DNA of 64,000 nucleotides from Alphaproteobacteria bacterium (GTDB taxonomy: Bacteria > Pseudomonadota > Alphaproteobacteria > DSM-16000 > Inquilinaceae). Below the pieces are notes generated by a model that worked only from the letters and a program-made list of their open reading frames with translations, made no database searches and was not told where the DNA came from. The translations under genes were made by a program, and so were the position numbers. Location of the stretch: NCBI GenBank assembly GCA_028284045.1, contig JANQSN010000058.1:62001-126000 (forward strand), in the 5' to 3' direction. Of the stretch, positions 35,714-45,867 are shown one piece after another; the first letter of the stretch is position 1; the number at the start of each line of letters is the position of its first letter.

Positions 35714-38710
35714 ATGATCGCGGATACCGAAAATTGGCCGGCGCCCAGCAACCGGTCGATGGCGTCGCTGGGGCGGGAACGCTGGGCGGAACGGCTGGCC
35801 GAGGTTGCCGAGGCCGGCGACGACGACACCGCCGCCTTCGGCCGGTCGCTGCTGGCCAACCCGCGCGGCCGGGTGATGCTGAACGCCGTCTTCGGCAACA
35901 GCCCGTATCTGACCCAATGCCTGCTCACCGAGCCGCGACTCCTTCGGGATCTCGACCGGCTCGGCCCCGACCGGCTGGCCGATGAGACGATCGCCGCGGT
36001 CGCCGACCCGGCGACCGAGCCCCACGACCGCGCCCAACTGATGGACGGTCTGAGGGCCGCCAAGCGGCGCATCGCGGTCACCGCCGCGCTGGCCGACATC
36101 GCCGGCCTGTGGCCGCTGGAGACGGTGACCCGCCAACTGACCCGGTTCGCGGAGGCGGCGCTGGGCGCGGCCTGCCGCCATCTGCTGCGCGCCGCCGCCG
36201 CGAAGGGCAGCCTGGCCCTGGCCGACGACGCCGCGCCGGAGGCGGGATCCGGCCTGATCGTCCTGGGCATGGGCAAGCTCGGTGCCGAAGAGCTCAATTA
36301 TTCCAGCGATATCGACCTGATCGTCCTCTACGACGATCAACGCCTGCCGCCGGGCGGAAACGACAATCCCGGCGGCGCCTTCGTGCGGCTGACCCGCGAT
36401 CTGGTGCGCATTATGGAGGAGCGGACCGCCGACGGCTACGTCTTCCGCACCGACCTGCGGCTGCGCCCCGACCCCGGCGCGACGCCGGTGGCGCTGTCGG
36501 TCACCGCGGCGGAGAGCTACTATTCCAGCCTGGCGCAGAGCTGGGAGCGCGCGGCGATGATCAAGGCGCGGCCCGTCGCCGGCGACCGCGCGGCCGGGGA
36601 GGCGTTCCTGGCCAGCTTGCGCCCCTTCGTCTGGCGGCGCAGCCTGGATTTCGCGGCGATCCAGGACATCTTCGAGATCAAGCAGCAGATCAACGACCGC
36701 CAGCGCGCCAGCGGCGCCCTGGCCGTCAACGGCCACAATCTGAAGCTCGGGCGCGGCGGCATCCGCGAGATCGAGTTCTTCGTTCAGACCCAGCAGCTCA
36801 TCCATGGTGGCCGCAACCCCAGACTGCGCGGCCGCGACACGCTGGGCGGGCTGAAGGCGTTGAGCGAGGCCGGGCACATCGGCGCCGACGTCGCCGACGA
36901 CCTGACGCTGGGCTACCGGTTCCTGCGCCAGGCGGAACACCGCCTGCAGATGATCGACGACCGGCAGACCCATACGCTGCCGACCAGCGACTCAGGTGTC
37001 GACGCGCTCGGCACCTTTCTCGGCTTCGAGGTGCCGGACATGTTCCGGCGCGGCTTGCGTCGGGTGCTGGAGCGGGTCGACCAGCACTACGGCGACCTGT
37101 TCCGCGAGCATCGCCGCGGGGCGGAGCCGATCGTGCCGCTGGCCTTCGCCGGCACCGACGAGGATCCGGAAACGGCGGCGTTGTTGGCGGAGCTGGGCTT
37201 CGCCGATCCACCGCAGGTGTTCGCCACGGTGCGCGGCTGGCTGCACGGCCGCTACCGGGCGACGCGCAGCGAGCGGGCGCGCCGGCTGGTCACCCGGCTC
37301 GCCCCGACGCTGGTGCATACGCTGTCGTTGACCCCGTCGCCGGACCAGACCCTGCGCCGCTTCGACGACTTCCTGGGTCGGCTGCCGGCGGGCGTGCAGA
37401 TCTTCTCGCTGTTCCAGGCCAACCCGGACCTGATCGACCTGCTGGTGGAGATCCTCGGTCTGTCGGAGCGGCTGGGCCAGCACCTCGCCCAGAACCCGGC
37501 ATTGCTCGACGCCGTGCTGACCCCCGGCTTCTTCGACCGGCTGCCCGAGGCGGGCGATCTTGCGCGCGAGCTGGCCGACCAGCTTGCCGGCGTTCGGGAT
37601 CTGGAAGACGTGCTGGTCGGCGTGCGGCGCTGGACCAACGACCACCGCTTCCGCGCCGGGGTGCAGGTGCTGCGCCGCATCGCCAGCCCGGCGGATTGCG
37701 CGCCCTTCCTCAGCGACCTGGCCGAGGTGGGTTTGCGCGCGCTGCAGGAGGCGGTGGGCCGCGGCTTCGCCGAGCGCCATGGCGGCTTCGTCGAACGCCA
37801 CGGCGATTCCGCCGGCGCGCCCCGGCTGGCGGTGATTGCGCTGGGCAAGCTGGGCGGGCGGGAGATGACCATCCGCTCCGACCTCGACCTGATCGCCGTG
37901 TTCGATGTCGCCGATCCGAGTGCGGAGAGCGACGGGCCTCGCCCGCTGGATCCGTCGAGCTATCACGCCCGGCTGTGGAAGCGGATCATCTCCGCCGTCA
38001 CCGTGCCGACGCGCGACGGCGCGCTCTATGAGGTCGACATGCGGCTCCGGCCGTCGGGCAATGCCGGGCCGCTGGTCACCAGCCTGGAGGCGTTCGCCCG
38101 CTACCACGCCGACAGCGCGTGGACCTGGGAGCATATGGCGCTGACCCGGGCGCGGGTGATCGCGGGTCCGGCGGACCTGGTGGCGCGGCTGGAGGCGGCG
38201 GTGCAGGGTGCGCTGACCCGGCCGCGCGATCCCGCCCGGCTGGTCGCCGATGTCGCCGACATGCGCGAGCGCATCGCGCGCGAGCATCCGCCGCGCTCGG
38301 CGTGGGATGCCAAGTACCGACGCGGCGGGCTGGTGGATATCGAGTTCCTAGCGCAGTACCTGCAGCTTCGCCACGCGCCGGCGCGGCCCGAAATCCTGTC
38401 GGCGAACACCGGCCAGGCGCTGGCGCGGCTGGCCGATGCCGGGTTTCTGGATGCCGATACGGCGGTCGACCTGATGGAGACGCTGGCCATGTGGCAGGCG
38501 ATCCAGGGCTATGTCCGGCTGACGGTGGAGGGGGTCTTCCAGCCGGCGGAGGTGTCGCCGGCGGTCTCGACGGCGCTGGCCCGGCTGGTCCTGCGCCGTA
38601 CCGAGGGGCCGGCGGATTTCGCGTTGGCCGAACGGGCGGTGGAGGCAATGGCGGAACGGGCCTATGGCCATTTCCGTCGCCTGATCGAGACGCCGGCGCA
38701 AGCGGCCTGA
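35714..38710 (+). CDS. glnE: Glutamine synthetase adenylyltransferase/deadenylylase GlnE
   Basis: GlnE adds AMP to glutamine synthetase or removes it in response to nitrogen status. The 998 residues contain two nucleotidyltransferase domains in tandem. The N-terminal one carries GMGKLGAEELNYSSDIDL near residue 187; the C-terminal one carries LGKLGGREMTIRSDLDL near residue 709. Each has the paired acidic residues expected (SDIDL, SDLDL). It starts with the ATG at 35714, 76 bases from the divergent AsmA-like gene. Confidence 0.97.
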   Translation: MIADTENWPAPSNRSMASLGRERWAERLAEVAEAGDDDTAAFGRSLLANPRGRVMLNAVFGNSPYLTQCLLTEPRLLRDLDRLGPDRLADETIAAVADPATEPHDRAQLMDGLRAAKRRIAVTAALADIAGLWPLETVTRQLTRFAEAALGAACRHLLRAAAAKGSLALADDAAPEAGSGLIVLGMGKLGAEELNYSSDIDLIVLYDDQRLPPGGNDNPGGAFVRLTRDLVRIMEERTADGYVFRTDLRLRPDPGATPVALSVTAAESYYSSLAQSWERAAMIKARPVAGDRAAGEAFLASLRPFVWRRSLDFAAIQDIFEIKQQINDRQRASGALAVNGHNLKLGRGGIREIEFFVQTQQLIHGGRNPRLRGRDTLGGLKALSEAGHIGADVADDLTLGYRFLRQAEHRLQMIDDRQTHTLPTSDSGVDALGTFLGFEVPDMFRRGLRRVLERVDQHYGDLFREHRRGAEPIVPLAFAGTDEDPETAALLAELGFADPPQVFATVRGWLHGRYRATRSERARRLVTRLAPTLVHTLSLTPSPDQTLRRFDDFLGRLPAGVQIFSLFQANPDLIDLLVEILGLSERLGQHLAQNPALLDAVLTPGFFDRLPEAGDLARELADQLAGVRDLEDVLVGVRRWTNDHRFRAGVQVLRRIASPADCAPFLSDLAEVGLRALQEAVGRGFAERHGGFVERHGDSAGAPRLAVIALGKLGGREMTIRSDLDLIAVFDVADPSAESDGPRPLDPSSYHARLWKRIISAVTVPTRDGALYEVDMRLRPSGNAGPLVTSLEAFARYHADSAWTWEHMALTRARVIAGPADLVARLEAAVQGALTRPRDPARLVADVADMRERIAREHPPRSAWDAKYRRGGLVDIEFLAQYLQLRHAPARPEILSANTGQALARLADAGFLDADTAVDLMETLAMWQAIQGYVRLTVEGVFQPAEVSPAVSTALARLVLRRTEGPADFALAERAVEAMAERAYGHFRRLIETPAQAA

Positions 38711-38726
38711 TCTATCGGTGGGCGCG

Positions 38727-39089
38727 ATGGCGAATTCCGACGACTTCATCGGCCATCTCTTGGACATGGTGCACCCGCCCGGCAGCGTGGCGGCGCGGCG
38801 GATGTTCGGCGGACACGGCCTGTTCCGCGACGGCGTGATGATCGGCCTGGTCGCCGACGACACCCTGTTCTTGAAGGTCGACGACACCAACCGCGCGGCG
38901 TTCGAGGCGGCCGGCTGCGGCCCCTTCGTCTATGAGGCGAAGGGCAAGCGCACGGTGATGTCCTACTACCAGGCGCCGCCGGACGCCTTGGAGGACGAGG
39001 GCCTCCTCGCCGACTGGCTGGCCAGCGCCTACGCCGCGGCGGTCCGGGCTGACGCCGCCAAGCCGGCCAGGCAGCGGCGGCGCAAATAG
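38727..39089 (+). CDS. TfoX/Sxy N-terminal-domain protein
   Basis: This protein of about 120 residues has the TfoX N-terminal fold (RRMFGGHGLFRDGVMIGL, then LFLKVDD and AFEAAGC). In gammaproteobacteria the full-length protein controls competence; stand-alone N-terminal proteins like this one have no defined role. A basic tail (RQRRRK) closes it. I chose the ATG at 38727; GTG 38718 is the longer option. It follows glnE by 16 bases. Confidence 0.88.
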   Translation: MANSDDFIGHLLDMVHPPGSVAARRMFGGHGLFRDGVMIGLVADDTLFLKVDDTNRAAFEAAGCGPFVYEAKGKRTVMSYYQAPPDALEDEGLLADWLASAYAAAVRADAAKPARQRRRK

Positions 39090-39288
39090 TCGGTGGGTGC
39101 GCCTTGCATCCGGCACCGATTGCGCGGCTTGGCGATCGTTTGTGTGGCGGGGGTGATGTTGGGAGGGGGTTTTCGACTGGCCAACCGAGGCGATTGGGGC
39201 CCCTTGCCATTCGGCGCCGGGCGGCCAAGCTAAAGGGGGTGGGTCGGTTCCGGCCCGCTCTCCCGCCCGGATCATCAGGAGCTTCGCC

Positions 39289-39750
39289 ATGACCGTCGAT
39301 GCCGGCCAGCCCGCGCCCGATTTCTCCTTGCCGACGGCCGGTGGCGGCACGGTGTCGCTTGCCGATCTGCGGGGTCGGAAGGTCATCGTCTACTTCTATC
39401 CGAAGGCCGATACGCCGGGCTGCACCAAGGAGAGCTGCGGCTTCAACGACGCGATGCCCGACTTCTCCGCCGCCGACGCGGCGATCATCGGCATCTCCAA
39501 GGATCCGGTGGCGAAGCTGGAGAAGTTCCGCGACAAATACGGCCTTGGCTTCACCCTGGCCTCCGACGCCGACGGCGACACCGTGGAGCGCTACGGCGCC
39601 TGGGTGGAGAAGTCGATGTACGGCAAGAGCTATATGGGCATCGACCGGTCGACCTTCCTGATCGACGAGGCGGGGACCCTGCAGCAGGTCTGGCGCAAGG
39701 TGAAGGTGCCGGGCCATGTCGCGGCGGTGCTGGCGGCCGCGCGCGGCTGA
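39289..39750 (+). CDS. bcp: Thiol peroxidase Bcp (peroxiredoxin Q)
   Basis: Bcp reduces peroxides using thioredoxin. The 153 residues match the family. The peroxidatic cysteine is C45 in DTPGCTKESC and the candidate resolving cysteine is C50, the usual 1-Cys-x4-Cys arrangement of this group. Catalytic P/T/R neighbours are intact (YPKADTPGC). It is convergent with the next gene, with a 38-base gap. The 199 bases upstream hold no recognisable gene. Confidence 0.96.
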   Translation: MTVDAGQPAPDFSLPTAGGGTVSLADLRGRKVIVYFYPKADTPGCTKESCGFNDAMPDFSAADAAIIGISKDPVAKLEKFRDKYGLGFTLASDADGDTVERYGAWVEKSMYGKSYMGIDRSTFLIDEAGTLQQVWRKVKVPGHVAAVLAAARG

Positions 39751-39788
39751 CCGGGGCGCGGGTGGTTCAGTCTGGATCGAAAATGCCG

Positions 39789-40376
39789 CTACCGGTCGAG
39801 CCAGGTCTGCAGGACCAGCGTCGCGGTCTCGCCGTAGAGGTCCTGAAGCGCTTGGTAGATCGCCTGGCCTTCGGGCGTGAGATCCTCGTAGCGGCATACC
39901 CAATAGGCGCCGGTGTCGCGATCGAACCCGACCCAGCCGGTGGAACCCAGCATCACGGCGGCATAGTAGTCCACCGACAGCGGCTTCTTCGACGGCGGCA
40001 TGTCGTAGATCTTGACGCGGCCGGGGTAGTAGATGCTGGCCAGCAGCGTCCGCCGCTTCTCCAGCGCCTCCTGGAAGTCGCGGGTCTGGCGGTTGTGATC
40101 GGTCGACGAGAATAGGGAGCGCATCCGCTGGCCGAACCCGCCGGTGCGCTGGCCCGGCCGCTCCGGCAACGGGGGCAGGGATGTGGTGTCGTCGCCCACC
40201 AGGACGTCGTTGGCGAGCGTCTGGATCGACCCGCCGCACACCATGAAGTCGTCGTCGTTGTTGGGTAAGGCGACAAGCTGCACGAACAGCCCGCCCTCGC
40301 CGACCGCATCGTAGCGGCGGTCGCCGACGGGAAACCGCACACACCCCGTCACGGCGCCGGGATTACCGCGATCCAT
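39789..40376 (-). CDS. Conserved-looking protein of unknown function
   Basis: This 195-residue protein starts at the ATG 40376 (GTG 40379 is adjacent). I recognise no family. It looks soluble, with ordinary composition and a well-mixed sequence, including GCVRFPVGDRRYD near the start and DMPPSKKPLSVDYYAA in the middle. There is no signal peptide and no obvious catalytic motif. It is convergent with bcp and divergent from a long non-coding stretch. I call it real because codon usage resembles its neighbours and no better frame overlaps it. Confidence 0.7.
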   Translation of the reverse strand: MDRGNPGAVTGCVRFPVGDRRYDAVGEGGLFVQLVALPNNDDDFMVCGGSIQTLANDVLVGDDTTSLPPLPERPGQRTGGFGQRMRSLFSSTDHNRQTRDFQEALEKRRTLLASIYYPGRVKIYDMPPSKKPLSVDYYAAVMLGSTGWVGFDRDTGAYWVCRYEDLTPEGQAIYQALQDLYGETATLVLQTWLDR

Positions 40377-41252
40377 CACTCAACTCCGGCGGCAGTCGGA
40401 CACCGGGGGGTGCAAGGGGTCTCGGGTCGTCGACCCGCAATCGGCGCCGGCGAGCGGACCCAGATCAGGACCCGACAACGGCGCAGTGGAAGGGGATATA
40501 TGGGCCTGAAAAGGGCCGTGCGCAATGATCCGTACGCCTACATGATATTGGCCCAACAGCGGTTTCCGAGCCGAGTGCGTGTCTTGCCTGCCGAATTTTC
40601 ATCCGAATGTCATAGCAACAGCCCGGTCGTCGATGATATCGTGACAATCGGTCTGGTCGTCGGATTGGCCGTCGCTGCGGTCGGAGATGCACCGATCCTG
40701 CGGGGGATCGTCCGAGACACGGGGTCCGATCGCAAGACGTGCTGGACAGCGACGTCGCAAACGCGGACCCTGTCAGACCGGCGGAGATCCCGTAAGGTCG
40801 GTCGTACGCCGCACCTTTGTTGCTCAAGGAGTTCGATCTCCCAACCAGGGAGACGGGTCTTCTAAGGACGGACAACGGTCCAAGGGAATAATGGTCCGGA
40901 AGGATAGCCAACCGGAAACACACATCCAGTAAAGGCAGCGGCCCGACAAGGCCAACGCCGAACAGGAACAACGAGACGAGACATCAGCGATCGGACGGAT
41001 GGGCGCGGGGACGGTTGAACGATACCGAACCGATGTGCCGAATTTCGGAAATAAGACCTTATTCTTGAGACAAGTCGCTTGAGATCCGGGAGCAGGATTT
41101 TCGGTGTCGTCGGCCTCGGCCGGGTGGATGCCGCCTCGGTCCCTTCGTGACGAGACGACGGCCCCTCCCGAAGCCAAGGTCGATACCGACACCGCCCGCG
41201 CGCCGAATGGCCAGCCAAACACCCATGAGCACCCTCTCGGAGAGTCTTTGAC
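40377..41252. other. 876-base stretch without a recognisable gene, upstream of the cold-shock gene
   Basis: Every ORF here has unlikely composition and no family resemblance. The sequence is more AT-balanced than the neighbouring genes and has many short repeats of AAGG, CGGAC and GGTCC. The right half probably contains a long 5' leader for the cold-shock gene, as such genes often have. I could not identify a defined RNA or promoter. Confidence 0.45.
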
Positions 41253-41831
41253 ATGCAGATGCGTCGGTCCCGTCCGTCGCCGTCCGTGGCCCGTACCAAC
41301 GTCACCGCTACGGTCAAATGGTTCAACCCAACGAAAGGCTTCGGCTTCGTGCAGCCCGCGGATGGCTCGCCCGATGCCTTTCTGCACATCTCGGTGGTCG
41401 AGCAGATCGGCCGGCGCGAGCTGCCCCAGGGCGCCGTCGTCGAGTGCGATCTGGCCGACGGCCAGCGCGGCCAGCAGGTCGTCGTGATTCACAGCGTCGA
41501 TGAAAGCGACCTGCCGGAGCCGAGCTTCGGCGGTGGCGGTGGCGGCGGCGGCTTCGGGGGGCCCAGCGCCCGCCGTGGTCCGCCCGGCGGCGGCTATGGC
41601 GGCGAACCCATGGGCGGCGGAGAGCCGCTGGAAGGCGTGGTGAAATTCTTCAACGCCGAGAAGGGGTTCGGCTTCATCCGCCCGGATGACGGCAGCCGCG
41701 ACGTCTTCGTCTCCGCCCGCACGCTGTCGGCCGCCGGCCTGTCCATGCTGGACAGCGACCAGCGCGTTCGCATCACCGTGCGCAGCGGCGACAAGGGGCC
41801 GATGGCCGCCTCGATCGCGCTGCTCGACTAG
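41253..41831 (+). CDS. Double cold-shock-domain protein
   Basis: This 192-residue nucleic-acid-binding protein has two cold-shock domains: about residues 16-85 (VKWFNPTKGFGFVQP) and about 127-192 (VKFFNAEKGFGFIRP). A Gly-rich linker joins them. The RNP1-like KGFGF motif is intact in both. Such tandem proteins occur in alphaproteobacteria and act as RNA chaperones. It starts at the ATG 41253, after GGAGAG. Confidence 0.94.
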   Translation: MQMRRSRPSPSVARTNVTATVKWFNPTKGFGFVQPADGSPDAFLHISVVEQIGRRELPQGAVVECDLADGQRGQQVVVIHSVDESDLPEPSFGGGGGGGGFGGPSARRGPPGGGYGGEPMGGGEPLEGVVKFFNAEKGFGFIRPDDGSRDVFVSARTLSAAGLSMLDSDQRVRITVRSGDKGPMAASIALLD

Positions 41832-42069
41832 GCAGCCGGCCGGGCCGGGCGGACCTGCCGTCCGGCCCCGACGCTTCTTGGACGATGAGCCGGCTCGCCT
41901 TGGCGCGGGCCGGCGTTTCGGTGCGCCCGATCGGTCGGCCCTTCCCCGCCGGCCGGTGATCGGCTATCCGATCGACCGGACGGCGCCCCTTCGCCAGACA
42001 AATCCCTGTTCCGGACGGCAAGCGGCGGCGCCGACGCTGACATCGCCGTCGCCCAAGGTTCTTCCGCCC

Positions 42070-42840
42070 ATGCGCGCATCCGTCGGCCTTATCGGTGTCG
42101 GCGCCTTCGGCGAATTCATGCTGGCGCATCTGCTGGCCCATTGCCGCATCAGCGCCTTCGATCCCGGACGCGATCTGACCCCGCTGACCGATCGGTGGGC
42201 CGTGGTCGTGGAGGATCTCGCCGCCGTCGCCGCCAAGGACGTCGTGATTCTGGCGCCGCCCGTCCAGCGCATCGCCGAGGTCTGCCAGCAGATCCGCGAC
42301 TGGGTGAAGCCGGGCGCCCTGGTCCTCGATGTCGGCTCGGTGAAGGAAGAGCCGATGGCGGCGATGCTGGCGCATCTGCCGGAGACCGTCGCCGTCGTCG
42401 GCACCCATCCGCTGTTCGGCCCGCAGACCGGCGGGGCCGGCATCCGCGGCCTGCGAGTCGCCCTGGTGGAGGGGCGCGGCGGGCGGCTGGCCTGCGTGGA
42501 ACGTTTCCTCAGCGAGGAGCTGGGGCTCGCGACGCTGGTCACCACGGCCGAAGAGCATGACCGGCAGCTTGCCTATGTGCAGGGCCTCACCCACCTGATC
42601 TCGCGCATCCTGGTGGAGATGGACCTGCCGCCATTGGACCACACCACGGTGACTTTCGACACCATGATGCAGATGGTGGAGTCGGTGCGCTACGACTCCG
42701 AGGAGCTGTTCCGGGCGATCGAGAACCGCAATCGCTTCGTGCCCGACACCCGCGACCGGTTCTTCCGGGCGGCGCGGATCATCGAAGAGGCGCTGGCCCG
42801 CCCGCGGACGGCTGCGTCGATGCCACCGGAGACCTCATGA
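42070..42840 (+). CDS. Prephenate/arogenate dehydrogenase family protein
   Basis: This NAD(P)-dependent enzyme belongs to the TyrA family, which acts in tyrosine synthesis. I chose the ATG at 42070; upstream the frame overlaps the cold-shock gene and is not coding. The 256 residues are on the short side and resemble the arogenate-type branch. The dinucleotide motif GVGAFG is at 9-14, and the family's GTHPLFGPQTG with the catalytic histidine follows mid-protein. The stop overlaps the next start (ATGA). A second TyrA elsewhere in the genome cannot be excluded. Confidence 0.87.
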   Translation: MRASVGLIGVGAFGEFMLAHLLAHCRISAFDPGRDLTPLTDRWAVVVEDLAAVAAKDVVILAPPVQRIAEVCQQIRDWVKPGALVLDVGSVKEEPMAAMLAHLPETVAVVGTHPLFGPQTGGAGIRGLRVALVEGRGGRLACVERFLSEELGLATLVTTAEEHDRQLAYVQGLTHLISRILVEMDLPPLDHTTVTFDTMMQMVESVRYDSEELFRAIENRNRFVPDTRDRFFRAARIIEEALARPRTAASMPPETS

Positions 42841-44153
42841 CGCCGGCGGCCCGCCTGGCCGCCGCGGTGGAGTTGCTGGACGGCATCCTCGGCGGAACGC
42901 GCCCGGCCGACACTCTGGCCTCGGCCTATTTCCGCAGCCGCCGCTTCATCGGCGCGAAGGACCGCGCGACCGTTGCCGGCCTGGTCTACGGCGCCTTGCG
43001 CCATCACGCGCGGCTCGGCTGGTGGCTGGCGCATCTCGGCCACCCGAGGAGCGACGGCCGCGCCCGTCTGATCGCCCATCAGCGGCTGGTCGGCGGCCTG
43101 GACGGCGCGGCCGTGGCCGCCTTGTTCGGCGGGGACCGCTATGCCCTGCCGGCGCTGGCGGCCGACGAGGTGCGGCTGGTCGACCGGCTGGAGGGCCGCA
43201 CGCTCGTCCATCCGGAGATGCCGCCGGCGGTGCGGCTGGAATGCCCGGACTGGGCCTGGCCGGACCTGGCGGCCACCTATGACGGGGCGGCCGATGCGGT
43301 GCTGGCGGGGCTGACGGCGGAGGCCGCGCTCGATCTCCGGGTCAACCGGCTGAAGCTGAGTCGCGATCAGGTGCTGGCCGCGTTGGCCGAGCGCGGGATC
43401 TCCGCGGCGGCGACCCCTTGGTCGCCCTTCGCCATCCGGGTCGACGGGCGCCCGGCGCTCGGCGGGATGGCCTTGTTGCGGGACGGCGCGATCGAGGTGC
43501 AGGACGAAGGCTCGCAGCTTGTCGCCCTGCTTGTCGATGTCGCGCCCGGCCAGCAGGTCGCCGATTTCTGCGCCGGTGCCGGCGGCAAGGCGCTGGCCAT
43601 GGCGGCCTTGATGGACGGCAAAGGGCGCGTGGTGGCGGCGGATGTGTCGCCCGGCCGGCTGAAGCGGGCGCGCGAGCGGCTGCGCCGGGCCGGCGTCGAC
43701 AATATCGAACCGAAGCTGCTGGACGGCGAACAGGATCGCTGGGTGAAGCGCCAGCGCCGCAAGTTCGACCGCGTGCTGATCGATGCGCCGTGCAGCGGCA
43801 CCGGCGCCTGGCGGCGCAATCCCGATGCCCGCTGGCGGCCGGTCGACCTTGAGGCGCTGACGGCGACGCAAGACCGCATCCTGGCCAGCGCCGGCCGGCT
43901 GGTGCGCCCCGGCGGCCGGCTGGTCTACGCCACCTGCTCGCTGCTCGCCGCGGAGAACGAGGCGCGCGTCGCCGCGTTTCTGGAGCGTAACCCCGACTTC
44001 GCGCCCGTCGACGTCGCATCGGTCTGGCAGAGCGTGCTGACGGCGCCGTTCCCTGGCGATGCTGCGGCCGGCCCGTATCTGCGCCTGACGCCGGACCGGC
44101 ATGGCACGGACGGCTTCTTCGTCGCGGTGCTAGCCCGCGCCGATCCGCTATAG
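42837..44153 (+). CDS. rsmB: RsmB/NOP-type RNA (cytosine-5) methyltransferase
   Basis: This SAM-dependent enzyme methylates cytosine in rRNA or tRNA. The 438 residues include an N-terminal NusB-like region and the C-terminal Rossmann domain. The SAM motif VADFCAGAGGK lies near residue 240. The two catalytic cysteines are in DAPCSGTG and YATCSLL. Coupling to the tyrA-like gene (ATGA) is unusual in function but clear in sequence. RsmB is the closest match; other NOP-type members are possible. Confidence 0.88.
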   Translation: MTPAARLAAAVELLDGILGGTRPADTLASAYFRSRRFIGAKDRATVAGLVYGALRHHARLGWWLAHLGHPRSDGRARLIAHQRLVGGLDGAAVAALFGGDRYALPALAADEVRLVDRLEGRTLVHPEMPPAVRLECPDWAWPDLAATYDGAADAVLAGLTAEAALDLRVNRLKLSRDQVLAALAERGISAAATPWSPFAIRVDGRPALGGMALLRDGAIEVQDEGSQLVALLVDVAPGQQVADFCAGAGGKALAMAALMDGKGRVVAADVSPGRLKRARERLRRAGVDNIEPKLLDGEQDRWVKRQRRKFDRVLIDAPCSGTGAWRRNPDARWRPVDLEALTATQDRILASAGRLVRPGGRLVYATCSLLAAENEARVAAFLERNPDFAPVDVASVWQSVLTAPFPGDAAAGPYLRLTPDRHGTDGFFVAVLARADPL

Positions 44154-44221
44154 CCCGCGCGGGGGCGTTTGCGGCACTGTGGCGCCACACCTCCGTTGCC
44201 CCGAAGGCTTGAAACGTTCCC

Positions 44222-45787
44222 ATGGTCGACACGGCGGCGCATGACCGCATTCTGATCCTCGATTTCGGCAGCCAGGTTACCCAGCTCATCGCCCGGCGCG
44301 TCCGCGAAGGTGGCGTCTACAGCGAGATCTGGCCCTACGACCGGGCCGATACCGCGGCGCTGGCCGGGTTCGCCCCGCGCGGCATCATCCTGTCGGGTGG
44401 GCCGGCCTCGGTCACCGGCAGTGCGACGCCGCGGGCGCCGGACGCCGTCTTTGCAGCGGGCGTGCCGGTGCTGGGCATCTGCTACGGACAGCAGACCATG
44501 TGCCATCAGCTCGGCGGCCGGGTCGAAGGCGACGACCATCGCGAGTTCGGCCGGGCCGAGGTGTCCGTGACGGCCGATGCCCGCCTGTTCGGCGCGGATT
44601 GGCCGGTGGGCGGCCGGCAGACGGTGTGGATGAGCCATGGCGACCGCGTCGTGGCGCTGCCCGACGGTTTTCGGACGATCGCCGTCAGCGACGGCGCGCC
44701 GTTTGCCGCCATCGCCGACGAGGCGCGCGGCTTCTACGGCGTGCAGTTCCACCCGGAGGTTGCCCACACCCCGGGGGGCCGTGCGCTGCTGCAGCGCTTC
44801 ACCCACGAGATCTGCGGTTGCCGCGGCGACTGGACCATGGCGCAGTTCCGCAGTGAGGCGGTCGCCGCGATCCGCCGTCAGGTCGGCGGGGACCGCGTCA
44901 TCCTCGGCCTGTCGGGCGGGGTCGACAGCGCGGTCGCCGCGGTGCTGCTGCACGAGGCGATCGGCGCGCAGCTCACATGCATCTTCGTCGATCACGGCCT
45001 GCTGCGCGACGGGGAGGCGGCGCAGGTGGTCGACCTGTTCCGCGGGCACTACAACATCCCGCTGGTGCATATCGACGCAACCGACCGGTTCCTCGACCTC
45101 TTGGCCGGGGTCGACGATCCGGAGACCAAGCGCAAGCGCATCGGCGCCACCTTCATCGAGGTCTTCGACGGCGAGGCGGCGAAGATCGGCGGCGTGCGCT
45201 TCCTGGCCCAAGGCACGCTCTATCCCGACGTGATCGAGAGCGTCTCGGTGGTCGGGGGTCCCAGCGTCACCATCAAGTCCCACCACAATGTCGGCGGCCT
45301 GCCGGAGCGCATGAACCTGGCGCTGGTGGAGCCGTTGCGCGAGCTGTTCAAGGACGAGGTGCGCGCGCTGGGCCGAGAACTCGGGCTGCCCGACGACATG
45401 ATCGGCCGCCATCCCTTCCCCGGCCCCGGCCTGGCCATCCGCATCCCCGGCGAGGTGACGGCCGACAAGCTGGCGATCCTGCGCAAGGCCGACCGGATCT
45501 ATCTGGAGGAACTGCGCACCGCCGGCCTCTATGACGAGATCTGGCAGGCCTTCGCCGTGCTGTTGCCGGTGCGCACGGTCGGCGTGATGGGCGACAGCCG
45601 CTCCTACGACTATGTCTGCGCCTTGCGCGCCGTCACTTCGACCGACGGCATGACGGCGGATTTCTACCCGCTGCCCCACGACCTCTTGGGCCGCATCGCC
45701 ACCCGCATCGTCAACCAGGTCGCCGGCATCAACCGCGTCGTCTACGACGTCACCGCCAAACCGCCGGGGACGATCGAGTGGGAGTAG
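44222..45787 (+). CDS. guaA: GMP synthase (glutamine-hydrolysing)
   Basis: GuaA converts XMP to GMP using glutamine and ATP. The 521 residues match the family. The N-terminal glutamine amidotransferase has its nucleophile C87 in GICYGQQ and the His-Pro-Glu triad segment HPE further on. The ATP-pyrophosphatase P-loop SGGVDS is at 231-236. The C-terminal end PPGTIEWE is typical. Confidence 0.97.
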   Translation: MVDTAAHDRILILDFGSQVTQLIARRVREGGVYSEIWPYDRADTAALAGFAPRGIILSGGPASVTGSATPRAPDAVFAAGVPVLGICYGQQTMCHQLGGRVEGDDHREFGRAEVSVTADARLFGADWPVGGRQTVWMSHGDRVVALPDGFRTIAVSDGAPFAAIADEARGFYGVQFHPEVAHTPGGRALLQRFTHEICGCRGDWTMAQFRSEAVAAIRRQVGGDRVILGLSGGVDSAVAAVLLHEAIGAQLTCIFVDHGLLRDGEAAQVVDLFRGHYNIPLVHIDATDRFLDLLAGVDDPETKRKRIGATFIEVFDGEAAKIGGVRFLAQGTLYPDVIESVSVVGGPSVTIKSHHNVGGLPERMNLALVEPLRELFKDEVRALGRELGLPDDMIGRHPFPGPGLAIRIPGEVTADKLAILRKADRIYLEELRTAGLYDEIWQAFAVLLPVRTVGVMGDSRSYDYVCALRAVTSTDGMTADFYPLPHDLLGRIATRIVNQVAGINRVVYDVTAKPPGTIEWE

Positions 45788-45804
45788 GGCGCAAGCGCTG
45801 GAGC

Positions 45805-45856
45805 TAGATCAACCTGCGTTCAGATGGACTCATCCGAACGCAGATAAGTTGATCTA
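45805..45856. repeat. Palindromic element, unit 1 of a twin
   Basis: The order is TAGATCAAC, CTGCGTTC, a 14-base loop, GAACGCAG, an ATAA bulge, then GTTGATCTA. Both stem segments are perfect. It lies 17 bases after the guaA stop and could end that transcript. Confidence 0.8.
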
Positions 45857-45867
45857 ATTCAAAGTGT

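Noticed and set aside
38727-39089. Competence regulator
   Set aside because: Only the TfoX N-terminal domain is present and no competence genes are nearby, so a DNA-uptake role is not supported.
40410-40865. 151-codon ORF upstream of the cold-shock gene
   Set aside because: Arg/Ser-rich composition, no recognisable start site and no homologous pattern; competing ORFs on the other strand are equally poor.
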